NCBI RefSeq assembly: GCF_030272615.1
Contig: NC_081414.1
Span: 762,235,648-762,299,647 of the forward strand
DNA: 64,000 nt
Reading direction: 5' to 3'
Origin: Cryptomeria japonica
Lineage: Eukaryota; Streptophyta; Pinopsida; Cupressales; Cupressaceae
A program made the translations under genes and the position numbers. The notes beneath the pieces were generated by a model. It searched no databases, had not been told where the DNA came from, and was given only the letters and a program-made list of their open reading frames with translations. Each line of letters begins with the position of its first letter. The first letter of the stretch is position 1. This document shows positions 23,748 to 34,930 of the stretch, piece after piece.

Positions 23748-23862
23748 TGTGTGGCCCATTTTTTGCTACTATTTGGAGACTTTTTTGGTGTGGCCCATTT
23801 TCTACGATTGGTCAATGCCTTCTCTGGTGTGGCCATTTTCTGCTATTCAGCGACTAGGAGCA
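23748..23862 (+). repeat. Three tandem copies of a 39-bp unit between ORF2 and ORF3
   Basis: The phrase GGTGTGGCCCATTTTCT or a close variant starts near 23748, 23787 and 23826. The run occupies the spacer between the RNase H stop and the ATG of ORF3. Confidence 0.7.
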
Positions 23863-23864
23863 TA

Positions 23865-25391
23865 ATGGGTGGGGACAAGAATAGGCAAGAGCCATCTACT
23901 TGCGAGAAATGGAAGAAAAATAAGGATGTGTGGCAAGAAGTCGTTGAAGGGGGAATCATCCCCTTCTTGGATCAACTTCATGGCCCTTCTCCTTTGCTCA
24001 CAGAGGCCTTTTTCAATGAGTGGAAAAAAGGGAGCCTCAGGGCTTATGGCACCGAGTATCAAATTGATGAATCCCCAGTGGTGACGATCACTGGTCTAGC
24101 GATGACTGGCAAAATATTTTATAGGGAAAGCAAAACTGGGGAGGAGGACTTGACAAGTTTCTTTGACAAAGACAAGCAGCACTTTAGAGTTACCAAGATG
24201 GTTGATGGCGGCTACAATAGGAAAGATCTTATGGCTCCCTGGGCTGACATGGTCGAGTTCATCATGAGGTATATTAGGCTCGATGGTAGATATGCCAGCA
24301 TCTTTTCCTATCATTTTACCATTTTAAATCATTTTAGGCATGGTAAAATCATTTATGTTCCTTTCTATCTGGCCTCCTCTCTAGAAAATAGCGTAGAAAA
24401 ACATTTGGAGAATCCAAGCAACCCTGTTCTCCATGAGGGACTTATTGTTCTCATCATGGAGTATTCTAAATCTCTTGAAGTTGTGCCCCCTCTAACTAAG
24501 ACTGGCCAACAAACTAATATCCAAGATATCTGACTTGGAAATGGATTTGGACGACAGTGGGGTTCCTTTTGATGACCCTGAATATAAACCTATGGATGAA
24601 GGGGAGATGATAGTCACCCCTGGGACATTTAGCAGTAAGAATCCTCCTAGATGGGCAGCCAGCAAATACAAAACCACCAGCAAACTGATCTCTAAGGCCA
24701 AACCCCCCTCTAAAAAGAAGAAGTTGGCGACTAAGGACTATGGTCCAAAGAATTTGGATCAGGGAATTAAATTGGACATCCCTATCAACGTCCTGAAGAA
24801 AAATAGGGGACCATGCCCAAGAAGAGAACAAGTGGATATAGAGGAATGGTAACCAAATGAACCTAGTTATGGAAGCTACTAGAAGCCAAGAGAGCCATTG
24901 GAAGTGGGTGGAGCGCAAAATTGATACCCTCAAAGTGGGGGTTAGAGATTATTGATATCTTCACTACTTCCCCTGAGCCTAGCAAATCTGAGAAATTCAT
25001 GATTATGACGCAAAAGCTCTCCCAGGATGTCGAGGTGATAAAATGCAATCATGAACAAAGAATTGAAAAGGTGGAACGGTCTATGGCTGAGATTAAGAAA
25101 AATCTCAAGACCATGGTTGACATAAGTAAAGAATCCATGAACAACAGTATAGAGGGGCTTGAAAAGATCAATACCATGGTTGTTGATTACAGATCATACC
25201 ATAGTGAGCCAGTGAAAGATCTTGGAGGGGAAGATATGGCTGTTGGAGACAACAAAACCACTGGTCTTAGTTCCAGAACCAGAAGCAGGAGCAACAACAA
25301 TGGTACGAACAGATTCATTATGGAGGAAATGGGGGAAATCAACAAGATTTCTATCCAGAAGAACAAGGAACTAGTGCTCTCTCTTAATTGA
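23865..25391 (+). pseudogene. LINE-B third ORF: unknown protein with helical domain, basic linker and coiled coil
   Basis: The ATG at 23865 (MGGDKNRQEP) opens 223 codons to a stop at 24533. The next frame continues immediately from 24535 to 24852, and a third frame covers 24921-25391, so two or three small indels break one protein of roughly 500 residues. Part 1 has a VVEGGIIPFLDQLHG start, a VVTITGLAMTGKIFY strand-turn and a long helical segment. It resembles plant-mobile-domain-like proteins only in general pattern. Part 2 is acidic, then Lys-rich (SKKKKLATKD), a possible nuclear signal. Part 3 is a coiled coil. It is not part of any standard plant LINE protein that I know. I cannot assign a function. 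Confidence 0.7.
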
Positions 25392-25556
25392 GAGTCTTTC
25401 TTTTGTTTTGTCTTGTTTGTTTGTGTCTCTTTTGTTTTCGTGAATGTTCAGGGGTGCTCCCTTGTTTTGATGTTGGTTCATGTCTGTTTGGCTGATGGCC
25501 AATTGTTGTAAAACTTTTGATTTTGCATCCATGTAAACCTGTTTATCTTTATCAAA
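25392..25556 (+). other. LINE-B 3' untranslated tail
   Basis: T- and G-rich sequence ending in GTTTATCTTTATCAAAA directly before the right target duplication. This is typical of the short 3' ends of plant LINEs, without a long poly(A). Confidence 0.65.
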
Positions 25557-25572
25557 AACATAAAGAAGGAAT
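25557..25572. repeat. Right target-site duplication of LINE-B
   Basis: AACATAAAGAAGGAAT, partner of 17892-17907. Confidence 0.8.
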
Positions 25573-26633
25573 AAAGAGAGAAGAATGAAAATAATTGATT
25601 AGATAATGGTTCAATTTTAAGTACTTTTTAATATTTGTCTAGCAATACATTTTCTGACACATGGTTTTAAATTCATGTGAGGACATGTAAAAAAATATCT
25701 CTCCACATGACTTCCTATAGTGTCTTGTCTTTGATCGTGAATTTTTTAATGGATGAAAGGTTCACCTTAGTGACAACTCCCGGTTCACCTTAGTAACAAT
25801 TTCTATATTTTGTATTAATATCTATGCAAGATTCCATATCAAAAATAGGAGGACCAAGGATATCTTAATATTTTATCATAAGCTTGTTATATGTTATTAA
25901 TATATAGATGCACAAGTAATCTTTATCAAGAAAACATTATATTTATGGATGGTTTTACATAGAGAAAATTTGTAGAAGATCAATAATTCACCTACTACTA
26001 ACTTGTAGGGTTCCATAAATCATTTTCAACATTACTATGTTAGTGGAGGTAATGCTTGATAAGATTTGACAAGTAAGCTCTAACCAATTTATAGTGTTTC
26101 TATAGGTCACCTATAATACTCAGAAAATGATTTAATGATTTGTTACATCAGATTTGGTGGGAGATATATAAACAATTCAAGGTCAATAAATAATTAGATT
26201 TTACTTATTAGATGGTGTAATAATTTAGATAAATAAGAAAGTCATGGTCACATTTTTTTAGGATAGAGACGAAGTGCATGGTAGATATTAAAAATGATAA
26301 TGAGTTAGTCTTGTTTTATATATTATGTTTTACATGTTGGGTTGAATCAAAATGATTAATAAACATAAATTTTGATTGTGAGAGTACCATTAGTTTAGAC
26401 AAAACATGAAAATTTTTGCATGCCAAAATAACACAATAATGTGTCTCATAGTATGTGACAAACAATTCACAAATTGATAGTTCCATTTTACTCTTGCAAT
26501 ACATACAACAAGTAGGAGAAGATTGAAATTAGATTTCATACTCTTTCCAAAATATAATATTCAACCAAACTTCCAAACACACCATGGCTCCATCATCATT
26601 ACAAAACATAACATTAATTACTAAAAAACATTC
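25573..26633. other. No recognised gene
   Basis: AT-rich DNA, the continuation of the sequence that LINE-B entered. No coding or repeat structure was recognised. Confidence 0.35.
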
Positions 26634-26872
26634 CCTTAATTATTTAAGCAATCTCTAACCTTAGAAAATGGCGAGGCTCAAAAGAATTAATGTTTAAACA
26701 TAAAAAAAAATCAAATAAATGTGACTCACCCAAAGCATTAAATCTTCTTTTACAATTTAAAAATAAAAAGAATAAATTTTTATAAAAGGATTTTCACTCA
26801 ATAGTGCCTACGAATGTTGTGCAAACAAAAGTTTGAATTGGAGACACAAAGTGGCTTAAAACAAACACAGGG

Positions 26873-27187
26873 TTACTCCCCACGATGTTGCTTTGATCGT
26901 CTTTCCTGCATATCTCTTTTTGTCATTTTTCGTATGTCGTAGGAAGTTTTGAAGAAGTTGGCCTTCATAGCCAACTCCACCATGCCTTTCTCACCTCCCT
27001 CATAACGATCCAATTTCTTTTGATAAGTTGGATATAAAATCAAGCTGTCAAATATAAGTAAATATTCTCTTATTGCTCGCATTGCTGCTTTCATGCCCGC
27101 TTTTTCAGCTTCAAGAACCTCAATCCTTCCTTCCAATTCTGACAGATCTTCCATATCTCCGTTCAAATCTTCTATAAAATTACTCAT
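26873..27187 (-). CDS. Small conserved ORF (104 aa), unknown function, copy B
   Basis: Identical in length and frame to 9733-10047, with three amino-acid differences: Ile for Thr at residue 5, Gly for Ala in the KLDRYEG segment, and Glu for Asp as the last residue. The predicted coiled coil and basic tail are unchanged. The ORF body is more conserved than the sequence just 3' of it, where indels accumulate. Its function is unknown, and whether it is transcribed cannot be told from sequence. Confidence 0.5.
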   Translation of the reverse strand: MSNFIEDLNGDMEDLSELEGRIEVLEAEKAGMKAAMRAIREYLLIFDSLILYPTYQKKLDRYEGGEKGMVELAMKANFFKTSYDIRKMTKRDMQERRSKQHRGE

Positions 27188-27339
27188 AAAAGAAATTTTG
27201 CTTTCAAATCGTTCAAACTTATACTTTCACTGTTTTAAACAATAAAATTCTTCTAATTTCTGTACGTTGTTTTAAACAATCAAACCTGGAAATCTATATA
27301 AAATGCAATGACTTGGGATATAGAAAATTTTCTTGCCTC

Positions 27340-27345
27340 TATATA
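27340..27345 (-). promoter_or_regulatory. TATA-like box upstream of the 104-aa ORF, copy B
   Basis: The reverse strand reads TTTATATAGAGG, 153 bases before the ATG, inside a block (about 27315-27410) conserved with copy A. Confidence 0.35.
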
Positions 27346-27925
27346 AAACTCTGTCAACAGTCGTGTCTATCCAACAATTTTATGTTTCACATTAACAATG
27401 ACGTTTACACGTTGTTCATGATTTATATGAGATTAGTAAAAGTAAATTATCATAGGCAAAACTACATGCAAATGTAGATTTTAGAGTTATAATGGCAATG
27501 ATATAGAGAAGGATATAAAACAGAGATATTAAAAATTAATATTAAAGCAGTTAGTGGACCGTACAAAATTAAACAATTGATTTGTAAGATCAATATTAAA
27601 ACTGAAATCTTGATGGTGTAGTTGAAGTTATTTTCTTGGAAATACATATAATTTACATTGAAAAATGAGGAGGATTTATGATCTGAAGTGGCGGAACGAA
27701 GACTATAATATATAAATAAAAGTGTCTTATATATATTTTATTTGAATTCGATATATTTTAGTTTAAAATGACATTGAAGATGTAAAGTTTTCAATATATT
27801 AGTATGTGTCAATATTTTTTAATTAGAGATCACATTTTCAGTTGAAGGCAAGTATTTAATCTCTTTAATGTTGAAATCCTATAAACCTCACAAAATCACT
27901 TTTGGGAGGTATTTTTAAATGATTA

Positions 27926-28896
27926 TGAAAAAATATTTCTTGGGTGAATCAGTATATCAACAATTTCAAACTTGTTGGCCACATTATCAACTTTCACAAT
28001 ATGATTAGAAGCATTACCATGAACATTAATAATGCAATTATGAAAAAATCACAACACCATATTTTACATGGAAACCCAAGAACGAAAAAATTAGAATAAG
28101 CAAGTTGCTTGGTATAAGAATGCAAGCCATGTAACCTATAAATACCACTATGTTTTTATTCCTTTTTCTTATTCTTCAAGTGTTAAGTATCATTCATTTG
28201 TATACTTAGATACTTCCATCCATACGAGATAGGCATCTAACCGTACGAGATAGACATCTAACCATGTAGGTTATATATTTGTCCTTGCAAGATAAGAGTT
28301 TCATCTATCCTTCTAGGATAAGCATCTACCCTTCAAGTAGTGTTAGACATCCATCTATCAAACAAAATGGGTATTCATTCTTCAAATAGGATAGGTAATC
28401 TAATGCTCTAGCCAAAGACTTAAAACTTAGGGATAGTTCATCACCCTAAGCTCCTAAAGACTGCATTCCCCTAATGGAAATGCACTAAGGTTGCCATCTA
28501 CAGGAGTATATATAAATATCTTGAGTCGTTCTTCAAAATTTAGCCTAAAGCATAAGGGAGTCAAGTGAATCCACTCAGGATTCCTTCTAATTATACAAAG
28601 AATGTGTTTTATCTTAACTTAATATTAGATATTTTTATCCTTGCCCCTTCACCGAGGTAAATTATCTTGATTTATTTTAATTTTCATTAACACCACAACT
28701 TCTTAAAGCCCCATCTTTGGTTGACTATATAATATGGACAACTTCATCACTAGGCTGCCTAGATAAACCATTTTAGCATAGGATCAAAGCATAATATATA
28801 TGTAGTTTTGTTTTCTAACCAGGATTTTTTAGAATTGTATAGTGGGTAAACAATGCTTTCTAGGGTCATTATCCCTTGCAGTTCCTCTATAGTTCC
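27926..28896. other. No gene; possible solo LTR at about 28181-28697
   Basis: Within this span a segment beginning TGTTAAGTAT and ending CACCACA has a TATA-like TATATAAATA near 28506 and a short repeated motif (ACGAGATAGGCATCTAACC and a one-base variant, near 28224-28263). This could be an LTR, but the flanking pentamers do not match (TCAAG and ACTTC) and no second copy is present, so the call is weak. Confidence 0.25.
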
Positions 28897-29358
28897 TGTT
28901 GGTGTAAATAATTATTCATCATCGATATTATTACACCTTACTTAAGTTTACTTAGGAAATGCATCTGATAGTAGTTTGGGTATGAGACACTTGGGTGTTT
29001 GTGCCACATGGGGATAATGTGTGTAGGAGAATTTCCACCTTTTATGGTGTTATCTTGTTGTTACACTCCACATTCACTGGGTGATCCATCTCATGTGGAA
29101 TATTATATTGTTTCTCCTACCTACCCACACCTATTTCCTACCTACCCTTGTTTCTTATTGAGCCACATGTCATGTTTGTGTGCTCACATATCCATATAGC
29201 CTTGCCTATATAAGCATGCTCTTATTCATTGTAAGTAACAATTGATGATCTAGTTAATCAGTATTTTCATCTTGATAGAATACAGTTTATTCCTATCATG
29301 TATTTTGTCTCTCTTATTTGTTTTTTCCATTGCCTCTAGATCTTGGCAAATTCTCACA
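28897..29358 (+). mobile_element. Solo LTR of a copia-type family
   Basis: TGTTGGTG...CTCACA, 462 bp, homologous to the LTRs at 44810-45316 and 47451-47958. A perfect 5-bp target duplication GTTCC lies at 28892-28896 and 29359-29363. A solo LTR with matching flanks shows that a full element inserted here and was later reduced by LTR-LTR recombination. Relative to the 44.8-kb copies it lacks about 40 bp in the middle. Confidence 0.9.
29207..29213 (+). promoter_or_regulatory. TATA box in solo LTR
   Basis: TATATAA in GCCTATATAAGC, conserved at 45147-45153 and 47789-47795 in the sister LTRs. Confidence 0.55.
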
Positions 29359-30017
29359 GTTCCTACCCATGTTAAGATGCTCATAAATAGAAATGGTCCA
29401 TGATGACCCTTTTCTTGTTTACCTATTTTATCTAATCCTTAATCTTACAACTATGTCACCTTTGACCCTGGGTATCAAAATAAAGGAATATTTCATACAA
29501 TAAGAATGAATTCAAAAAATTACATGTAATCAATCCCTATTGGGTTTTTAATGGTTTCACTAACAGATGTTGGTTCATTATAAATTATATTGTTCTATTT
29601 TTGGTCCCTGACGGATTTTTACACCCTTTAAATCTTAGCATAATGTCGGGTTTATTACACCCTGATGATTTAGAGGGATGATGCCAAAGATCTGATTATT
29701 GTGTCCTTATTAGGCCATAGATACAATAACTCAATCATGATGATATCAACCTTAAGTGTGATCCAAATGCATCATTTATACCAACCACTAGTATTTTTTA
29801 ATTTTCCTCCTCTTGAATTATGTTTACTAACCAATAGAGATGGAAAATGAAACTATTTACATGAACCTTTTTTAATGAATACTTCTTTAGAAAAAATATA
29901 ATTGAATACAAGATTGTAAGGAAGGTTATCATTATCAACCATTTGGAACCAATCCTTTTAGCTATCACAATAAGAAAGAATTATTATTCTATCAAATGTA
30001 TCTTTCATCAAAAGATG
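29359..30017. other. No recognised gene
   Basis: AT-rich, without open frames of interest or recognised repeats. Confidence 0.35.
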
Positions 30018-30031
30018 AGACTATGTTAAGT
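30018..30031. repeat. Left 14-bp target duplication of ORF1-only LINE
   Basis: AGACTATGTTAAGT, perfectly repeated at 31876-31889. Confidence 0.85.
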
Positions 30032-31875
30032 TTTGTAAAGATTTGTTGAATGGAGAAGTTTTGGGGACTATCATTGGTAGGGTTTCACCAAAATTTAGAG
30101 ATCCTATTTTTTCCAGATCAGGAGATGTGGTGAATGGGTGTCGTTTATTTATGATGGCCCAGGTTGGAAGGCCAATGAATTAGTTTGGACTTGTGAGTCG
30201 AGGGTCATGCCAAGTTGGGATTCTAAGTAAGACAGGGCTTCCAAACTAGTTATTGGGATAGATGAGAGGTCACTTTGGGTAGGGTTAGGAAGGGCCCCTC
30301 TAATCATTAGTTTGTTAGCTTTAATGGGTTATGCTATGGAACTGAATCCATCTCTCATGTTGTGTAGTCCTTGAAGTAGGGTGTGATACAAAATGGTGGT
30401 GTGTCAATGGGTAGGGTTGTTGCTCATATCAAGGGCTTCCACTCTAGTTTCCAAGATCATTAGAATGAATAGGATGCAGTAACTAGAAGGGACGAGAAGG
30501 GCTACTCTCCCAATCATCATTTTGAATGCCCTTATGGGCTCTCCCTTGGCTTTGCATTTTGATCTAGTGTAGGGAAAGGGATCTTGAGATAGAACAAGTT
30601 GAGGAATGGGGAAATAAACACTAAAGATCCAATACTATCCCCTCTGAAATCAGTTTGTGTGAAGCTTGCAAGTGGAGTTGAAGAGGAGGATGAAACTAAT
30701 GAGAAGGTTTTTTTTGGGCTAGGCTTGATTGGGAATTTCAGAGGTATTTGGCCAAGCCTAAGAGATCTTCACAAATAGATCTTCAAAAATTAAGAACCTA
30801 TTGTGGATGGATGTGTTCAAATCTATCCATGTGCTTAGGGTTTCTTCATTGTTGTTTTGGAAGATGTGAGAGAAAAAAATAAGGTGTTTTGTGACCACCA
30901 TTGGAGCTCAGAAGGTCATCAAATTCTTATGTTGAAATCAAGGCATCCTTTCTTCAATCCTTCTACAAAATCATTTGATCGTATCTTCCTGTGGATGAGG
31001 CTTCTAAAACTTCCTCCCTAATTATATTTTGATTCCTATTTTAAAATATTGGGAAACTATTTGGATAGTTTCTTATTGGTGGATGAGGGATCCTCAAATC
31101 TTCTAGACTACTTATTCCTAGATTTTGGTAGAGATGGATGAAATTATGAGTCTCCTTGAGGAGATTTATATCAAAAAATTGAAAGGTTGTTGGGTGCAAT
31201 CCTTGGACTATGAGGGTATCCATTTCAAATCTAGAAGATGTTTTCAAAGTTGACATATTGGTGCTTAGTATACAAAAAGGAGGGTGGAAATGTTTGCCAC
31301 TTGGTGGAAAATTATCTCTACACTCCATTACTCAGTGGAGAAACATGGGGTGCACCTTGAGAATGGAATGGATGGTTCCATTGAATTGGCAGAGGTTTCC
31401 CAATGTTGAGACTTCTTTAGATAATGTGGCTCTAGTTTTGATAGTGTTAATGCTAGTCATGATTTGAATGAGGGGCAAGTGGAATCTTCTTTTGCACCAT
31501 AGAAGTTGGATTTTAAAGACACTATGCCTTTGCATTGTAAGGGGAAGGTAGATCAGACTGAAGGTGGGAAAATTTAGGTTGGGAATGTGGAGAAGGAGGG
31601 TTGGCATTTTGTAAAATTAAAGCATGTCAAAAGATGTAAATAAGAGACTAGTTGTCATATGCTTCTCAGATCACACTCTAAGGAAAAGGCTAGATTGTAG
31701 TGTTTAGTCCTGAGCTGTTAGTGGGTGTTTTTATTTAGTGATTTTTGAGTGGGGAGGGGACTCCTAATTTGTAGCCTCTACTGCTATAGGCCAGGCCAAA
31801 AACCCTCTCTATTAATTTTTTTCAAACTAGTCTAATAGGAGTAGGCCCTTCCACCAAAAAAACTACCAAAAATAA
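30032..31875 (+). mobile_element. ORF1-only LINE derivative, copy 1
   Basis: A 1.84-kb insertion with a perfect 14-bp target duplication. It contains a DUF4283/zinc-knuckle ORF1 and then, about 150 bp later, a LINE-type 3' tail (CCAGGCCAAAAACCCTCTC near 31790, ending in A-rich sequence). There is no endonuclease, reverse transcriptase or RNase H. It must have been mobilised in trans by a full LINE. Confidence 0.75.
30330..31650 (+). pseudogene. LINE ORF1 (DUF4283 plus degraded CCHC knuckle) in copy 1
   Basis: The DUF4283 core is read near 30715-30840: GLIGNFRGIWPSLRDLHK, then an IYPC-type strand and GFF. The second half follows at about 30950-31110, with FDRIFLWMRLLKLPP, YFDSYFKILGNYLDSFL and VDEGSS, corresponding to the WVRLPxLP...IGNxLGxFLxxDE motifs of plant LINE ORF1. 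A remnant YEG-x-F...C knuckle lies near 31200-31270. The C-terminal part to 31620 is charged. Stops and frameshifts are spread throughout. The protein would coat LINE RNA. Confidence 0.75.
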
Positions 31876-31889
31876 AGACTATGTTAAGT
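31876..31889. repeat. Right 14-bp target duplication of ORF1-only LINE
   Basis: AGACTATGTTAAGT, partner of 30018-30031. Confidence 0.85.
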
Positions 31890-32862
31890 GCTTAAAACTA
31901 GCATATATATTTTCATAAATACTTATAGTTATGAATTCAATGAAATAAAATATAAGGAGATATTATACATAACATAATCTAATTTATAATAGCACATGAT
32001 CAACTAGTAATATCTCAAAGTAACTAATCTTAATACAACATGAAACATGTTACCTTTGACAGAGGATGATCCACAAGATTTTAACCCATTAGTATCCCAC
32101 ATAATTCTTAGAACAAAACCCTATGAAATTCTCATAAAAGGAAATTCATCTATTTGGATTAATGTAGTTATTTATTAAATTGTTTTTTACTTATTTTGAT
32201 ATTCCATCATGTACTATACAAAGCACTTTGCATTACCTTTTAGGAATAAAAAATATTCTATTATGTTAACAACAATACTTATTAAGATCATTTTTTGTAG
32301 AATTATTGACAAAGTATAATTACTCAATTCTAATGCATCATCAATAACTAAAATATAATTTTCTTACCATATACTAATTTAACTAAATTACAATAACAAA
32401 GGAACATTCAACCATGATGCTCTACAACTCATGAACCACTTCATTTGATTGTTTCTACCTAACTTCATTGTATTTGGTGACTAAAAAATAAGAATAGAAT
32501 CTATCTTTGTCCATAATTCCAAAATATTAAATACATTTAATAAAATATATTTATTAGATTTGAATGATGTGGCAAGTCAATCAATTATCCATATGAGATA
32601 AATAAATAAAATTATATGTATAACACAATTTTTTTTATTTAAATCAAGTTAACGGAAGAAAATAGAAATAAAAGAAATCATTTAACTGATTCAAAGAATA
32701 ATTGATACTTTAAAAATAAAAAAACTAATAGTATAAATATTTTAAATATATCTATCTAGAGATATCAATTGAAACAATTTTATTTAGATTCAAATTATTT
32801 TATTTCACTTTTATTTTTATTTTATGTTTTGCTTGATAAAAAGTAAAGCCATTATTTGTATT
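31890..32862. other. No recognised gene
   Basis: Very AT-rich DNA lying between two oppositely oriented ORF1-only LINE derivatives. No coding signal. Confidence 0.4.
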
Positions 32863-33059
32863 AAGATCAGGTTTTAAACCTGAACCTAACCAAGTGGAAC
32901 TGCAACTAGAGAGCCACCTCCCCAAAGAAGAAGAAATCAAAGATCAAAGACCCATACAACAGATCATAACACCAAATCATCCACAAACACCACTTGAGAC
33001 AAGAGGATAGAGTGATTGAAAGAGTGAATCCTCTTTCATTGATCTCTTGTTTTTCTTTC

Positions 33060-34352
33060 CCAACACCTCAATCCACCCAACCTCCTACTCAATAACATCC
33101 CGAGACATCTTACCAAATTCACAAGAGGAAGCCACCTTTCCCCTATTCTCACAAAGTGGGCTGTATATTGGCTCTGATTCCTCTGAAACCTTAGACACCT
33201 TGTTCGCCTTTTTCTTATCAGGTTTATCAGCTACACTCCTTGCAGTATTCAGGCTTAGCTTATCCTTTAACAATTTTTCCAGCTCTTCTTCCCTGACTCC
33301 CTTTTTTGAGTGGTAACATCCTCCTTATCCTGAATAATGGTGGGGGAAGGCCTCCCTCCATCATGCAGCCACATCTTTCAACTTTTGCTTGCCATAGTTG
33401 GCTACTTTGTGGCCAGTTTGATAACACCTTGTACATCCACTTTATGGCCAGTTTGATAACACCTTGTACATCTAAATGGGATATTTTCATAGTCTACTAA
33501 TTGCACCTAGATCCCATTTGCAAGCTTCAAACACAACTCAGCAGGAGGAGCTTTGGAAAAATCCATCTCAACTAAAATCTGAGCATACGTGGGAGCTTTC
33601 ATCCACTCCCAAAAACTTCCCTACAGAGTTACCTATAAGTTTAAAACAAGCTTCAAACCAGAAGTATAAAGGCAAATTAGGCAGCCTTACCCATACTGGG
33701 ATTTTATTAAATGACTATGTAACAGAGTTAAAAAGCAAGATACCAAGGTTTCATTACCAAAATATGCTTCCCCTCCCAACACCACAACTGCTCACATAGG
33801 ATTGTCGAAGACCACGACGGAAAAGGCCCGAGTGCCAGGATAAATCTGCACATCTCCAATCAAAAAGGGCTTCCAGCAATTTGTGATCCATTTATGTGAA
33901 TCAATCAGACTTGGCTAGAGATCTAGAAAGTAGCCAATCAATCCCATCTCTGCGAAATAATGTTCATTCTCTTTTATTTCTTTAGAGATTTCTACGTCTA
34001 AGCTTACCATTGGCCTGCTAGAAGTCGGAGCCTCCCAAAACAAGGGCAACCGTGATTCTTTGGAGCCCCCTCTGTCGCAACCTCTTGAGATGTCAATCCC
34101 CTTATTAGGGGCATTCGCCTATTTCAAAAGCTTGCTCTTATGAGTTATTGAACCCCCACACAGGTTTCTCTCCTTAAATGAAGCGGCAAAGTTTGCATTG
34201 CCACCAGATCCATCGCCATTACTGGTCAGTATAAAGTTTGCCCTGGCAGAGATAGAGGACCCATGCACGGGTGCACATGACCCATCCAAAACCCCAGTCA
34301 AAACCCTAGAAGACGAGGGAAAACTTCGGTAGCATCGCAGAGTTCTTTCCAC
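33060..34352 (-). pseudogene. LINE ORF1 (DUF4283 plus CCHC knuckle) in copy 2
   Basis: The reverse-strand ATG at 34352 opens a Ser/Gly-rich leader of about 77 residues. The DUF4283 core GLIGYFLDL with HKWI and VQIYPGTRAF lies around 33780-33930. Then come NSVGKFLGVDE (near 33620) and YAQILVEMDFSKAPPAELC (near 33520-33580). YENIPFRCTRCYQTGHK opens the knuckle, whose last Cys is replaced by Tyr. A 35-bp tandem duplication inside the knuckle shifts the frame. Decayed but readable. Confidence 0.7.
33410..33472. repeat. 35-bp tandem duplication inside the zinc knuckle
   Basis: A 28-base phrase (TGGCCAGTTTGATAACACC and what follows) is repeated exactly at 33410 and 33445. The period of 35 is not a multiple of three, so it disrupts the reading frame of the ORF1 knuckle. 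Confidence 0.8.
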
Positions 34353-34360
34353 TTCAAATT

Positions 34361-34930
34361 ATATTTATTAAATACAAAAAAATATTTAAATTATATTGTA
34401 TGTACATTTTTGTTTTCCTCATTGACATTTAGTTTTTTGTATTTACATTTTAAACTTTTTATCATTATTCAAAAAATTATCAAAAATAAAAAATTAATAA
34501 AATGTATATTTTAAAAGGAACATTATAATATGAAATGGTAGATTTTTTAAAATATTTTTATTTTTATTTTTATTAAATATATATATCAAAATAATTTTGA
34601 TGAGGGTATATTTTGTTTTATATGGTATTTATTTTAAAAATATTAAATTTATAATTAGTATTAATATCTTGGCATGTGAATGGTTGTCAAATTTTAGCTA
34701 AAAGATAGAAATTAACATGAACATACACACCATTTCACTCCACCTCTTGCTACCCTCTCAACATTAATTAATTAAATTCATAACCATATATAAAACAAAC
34801 TTTTAAACCAATAACTAATAATTTAATTAACTATTGTAATCCATATTTACTATGGTAAACAATTCAAAGAGTTTTACTTTCCTTTAAAAGGAAAAGAATG
34901 GAAATCATTAATACATAATATTGAATTCTT
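34361..34930. other. No recognised gene
   Basis: Extremely AT-rich, with no coding or structural signal seen. Confidence 0.4.

Larger units (their letters stand above)
17908..25556 (+). mobile_element. LINE-B: L1-type plant LINE with three ORFs, inactive
   Basis: The element is bounded by a 16-bp target-site duplication. It contains, in order, ORF1 (DUF4283 plus CCHC knuckle), ORF2 (endonuclease, reverse transcriptase, zf-RVT, RNase H) and a third ORF of about 500 codons that lies inside the duplication and before the 3' tail. The 5' end starts at, or within a base or two of, the ORF1 ATG. The 5' UTR is therefore missing and this is a slightly 5'-truncated insertion. Many Gln and Trp codons have become stops. 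Confidence 0.85.
26634..27925. repeat. 1.3-kb dispersed repeat, copy B, uninterrupted
   Basis: Same order and orientation as 9511-10360 plus 16202-16665. It reads straight through the point where copy A carries the 5.8-kb insert (near 27480) with a single copy of the flanking 20-mer. It contains the second copy of the 104-codon reverse-strand ORF. Confidence 0.8.
32863..34360 (-). mobile_element. ORF1-only LINE derivative, copy 2 (reverse strand)
   Basis: On the reverse strand, an ORF1 begins near 34352 and is followed within about 1.4 kb by a LINE-like end (GGTTTAAAACCTGATCTTAA, near 32863-32890). No ORF2 domains are present. I could not find a convincing target duplication. The layout is the same as 30032-31875, and the DUF4283 blocks are alike. 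Confidence 0.6.

Noticed and set aside
9511-27925. Copies A and B as LTRs of one giant retrotransposon with the LINE inside
   Set aside because: Ends are not TG...CA, there is no primer site or polypurine tract next to them, and the DNA between them holds an independently bounded LINE.
28181-28697. Second solo LTR
   Set aside because: TG...CA ends and a TATA-like site are present, but the flanking pentamers differ and no second copy exists in the window, so it was kept only as a possibility.
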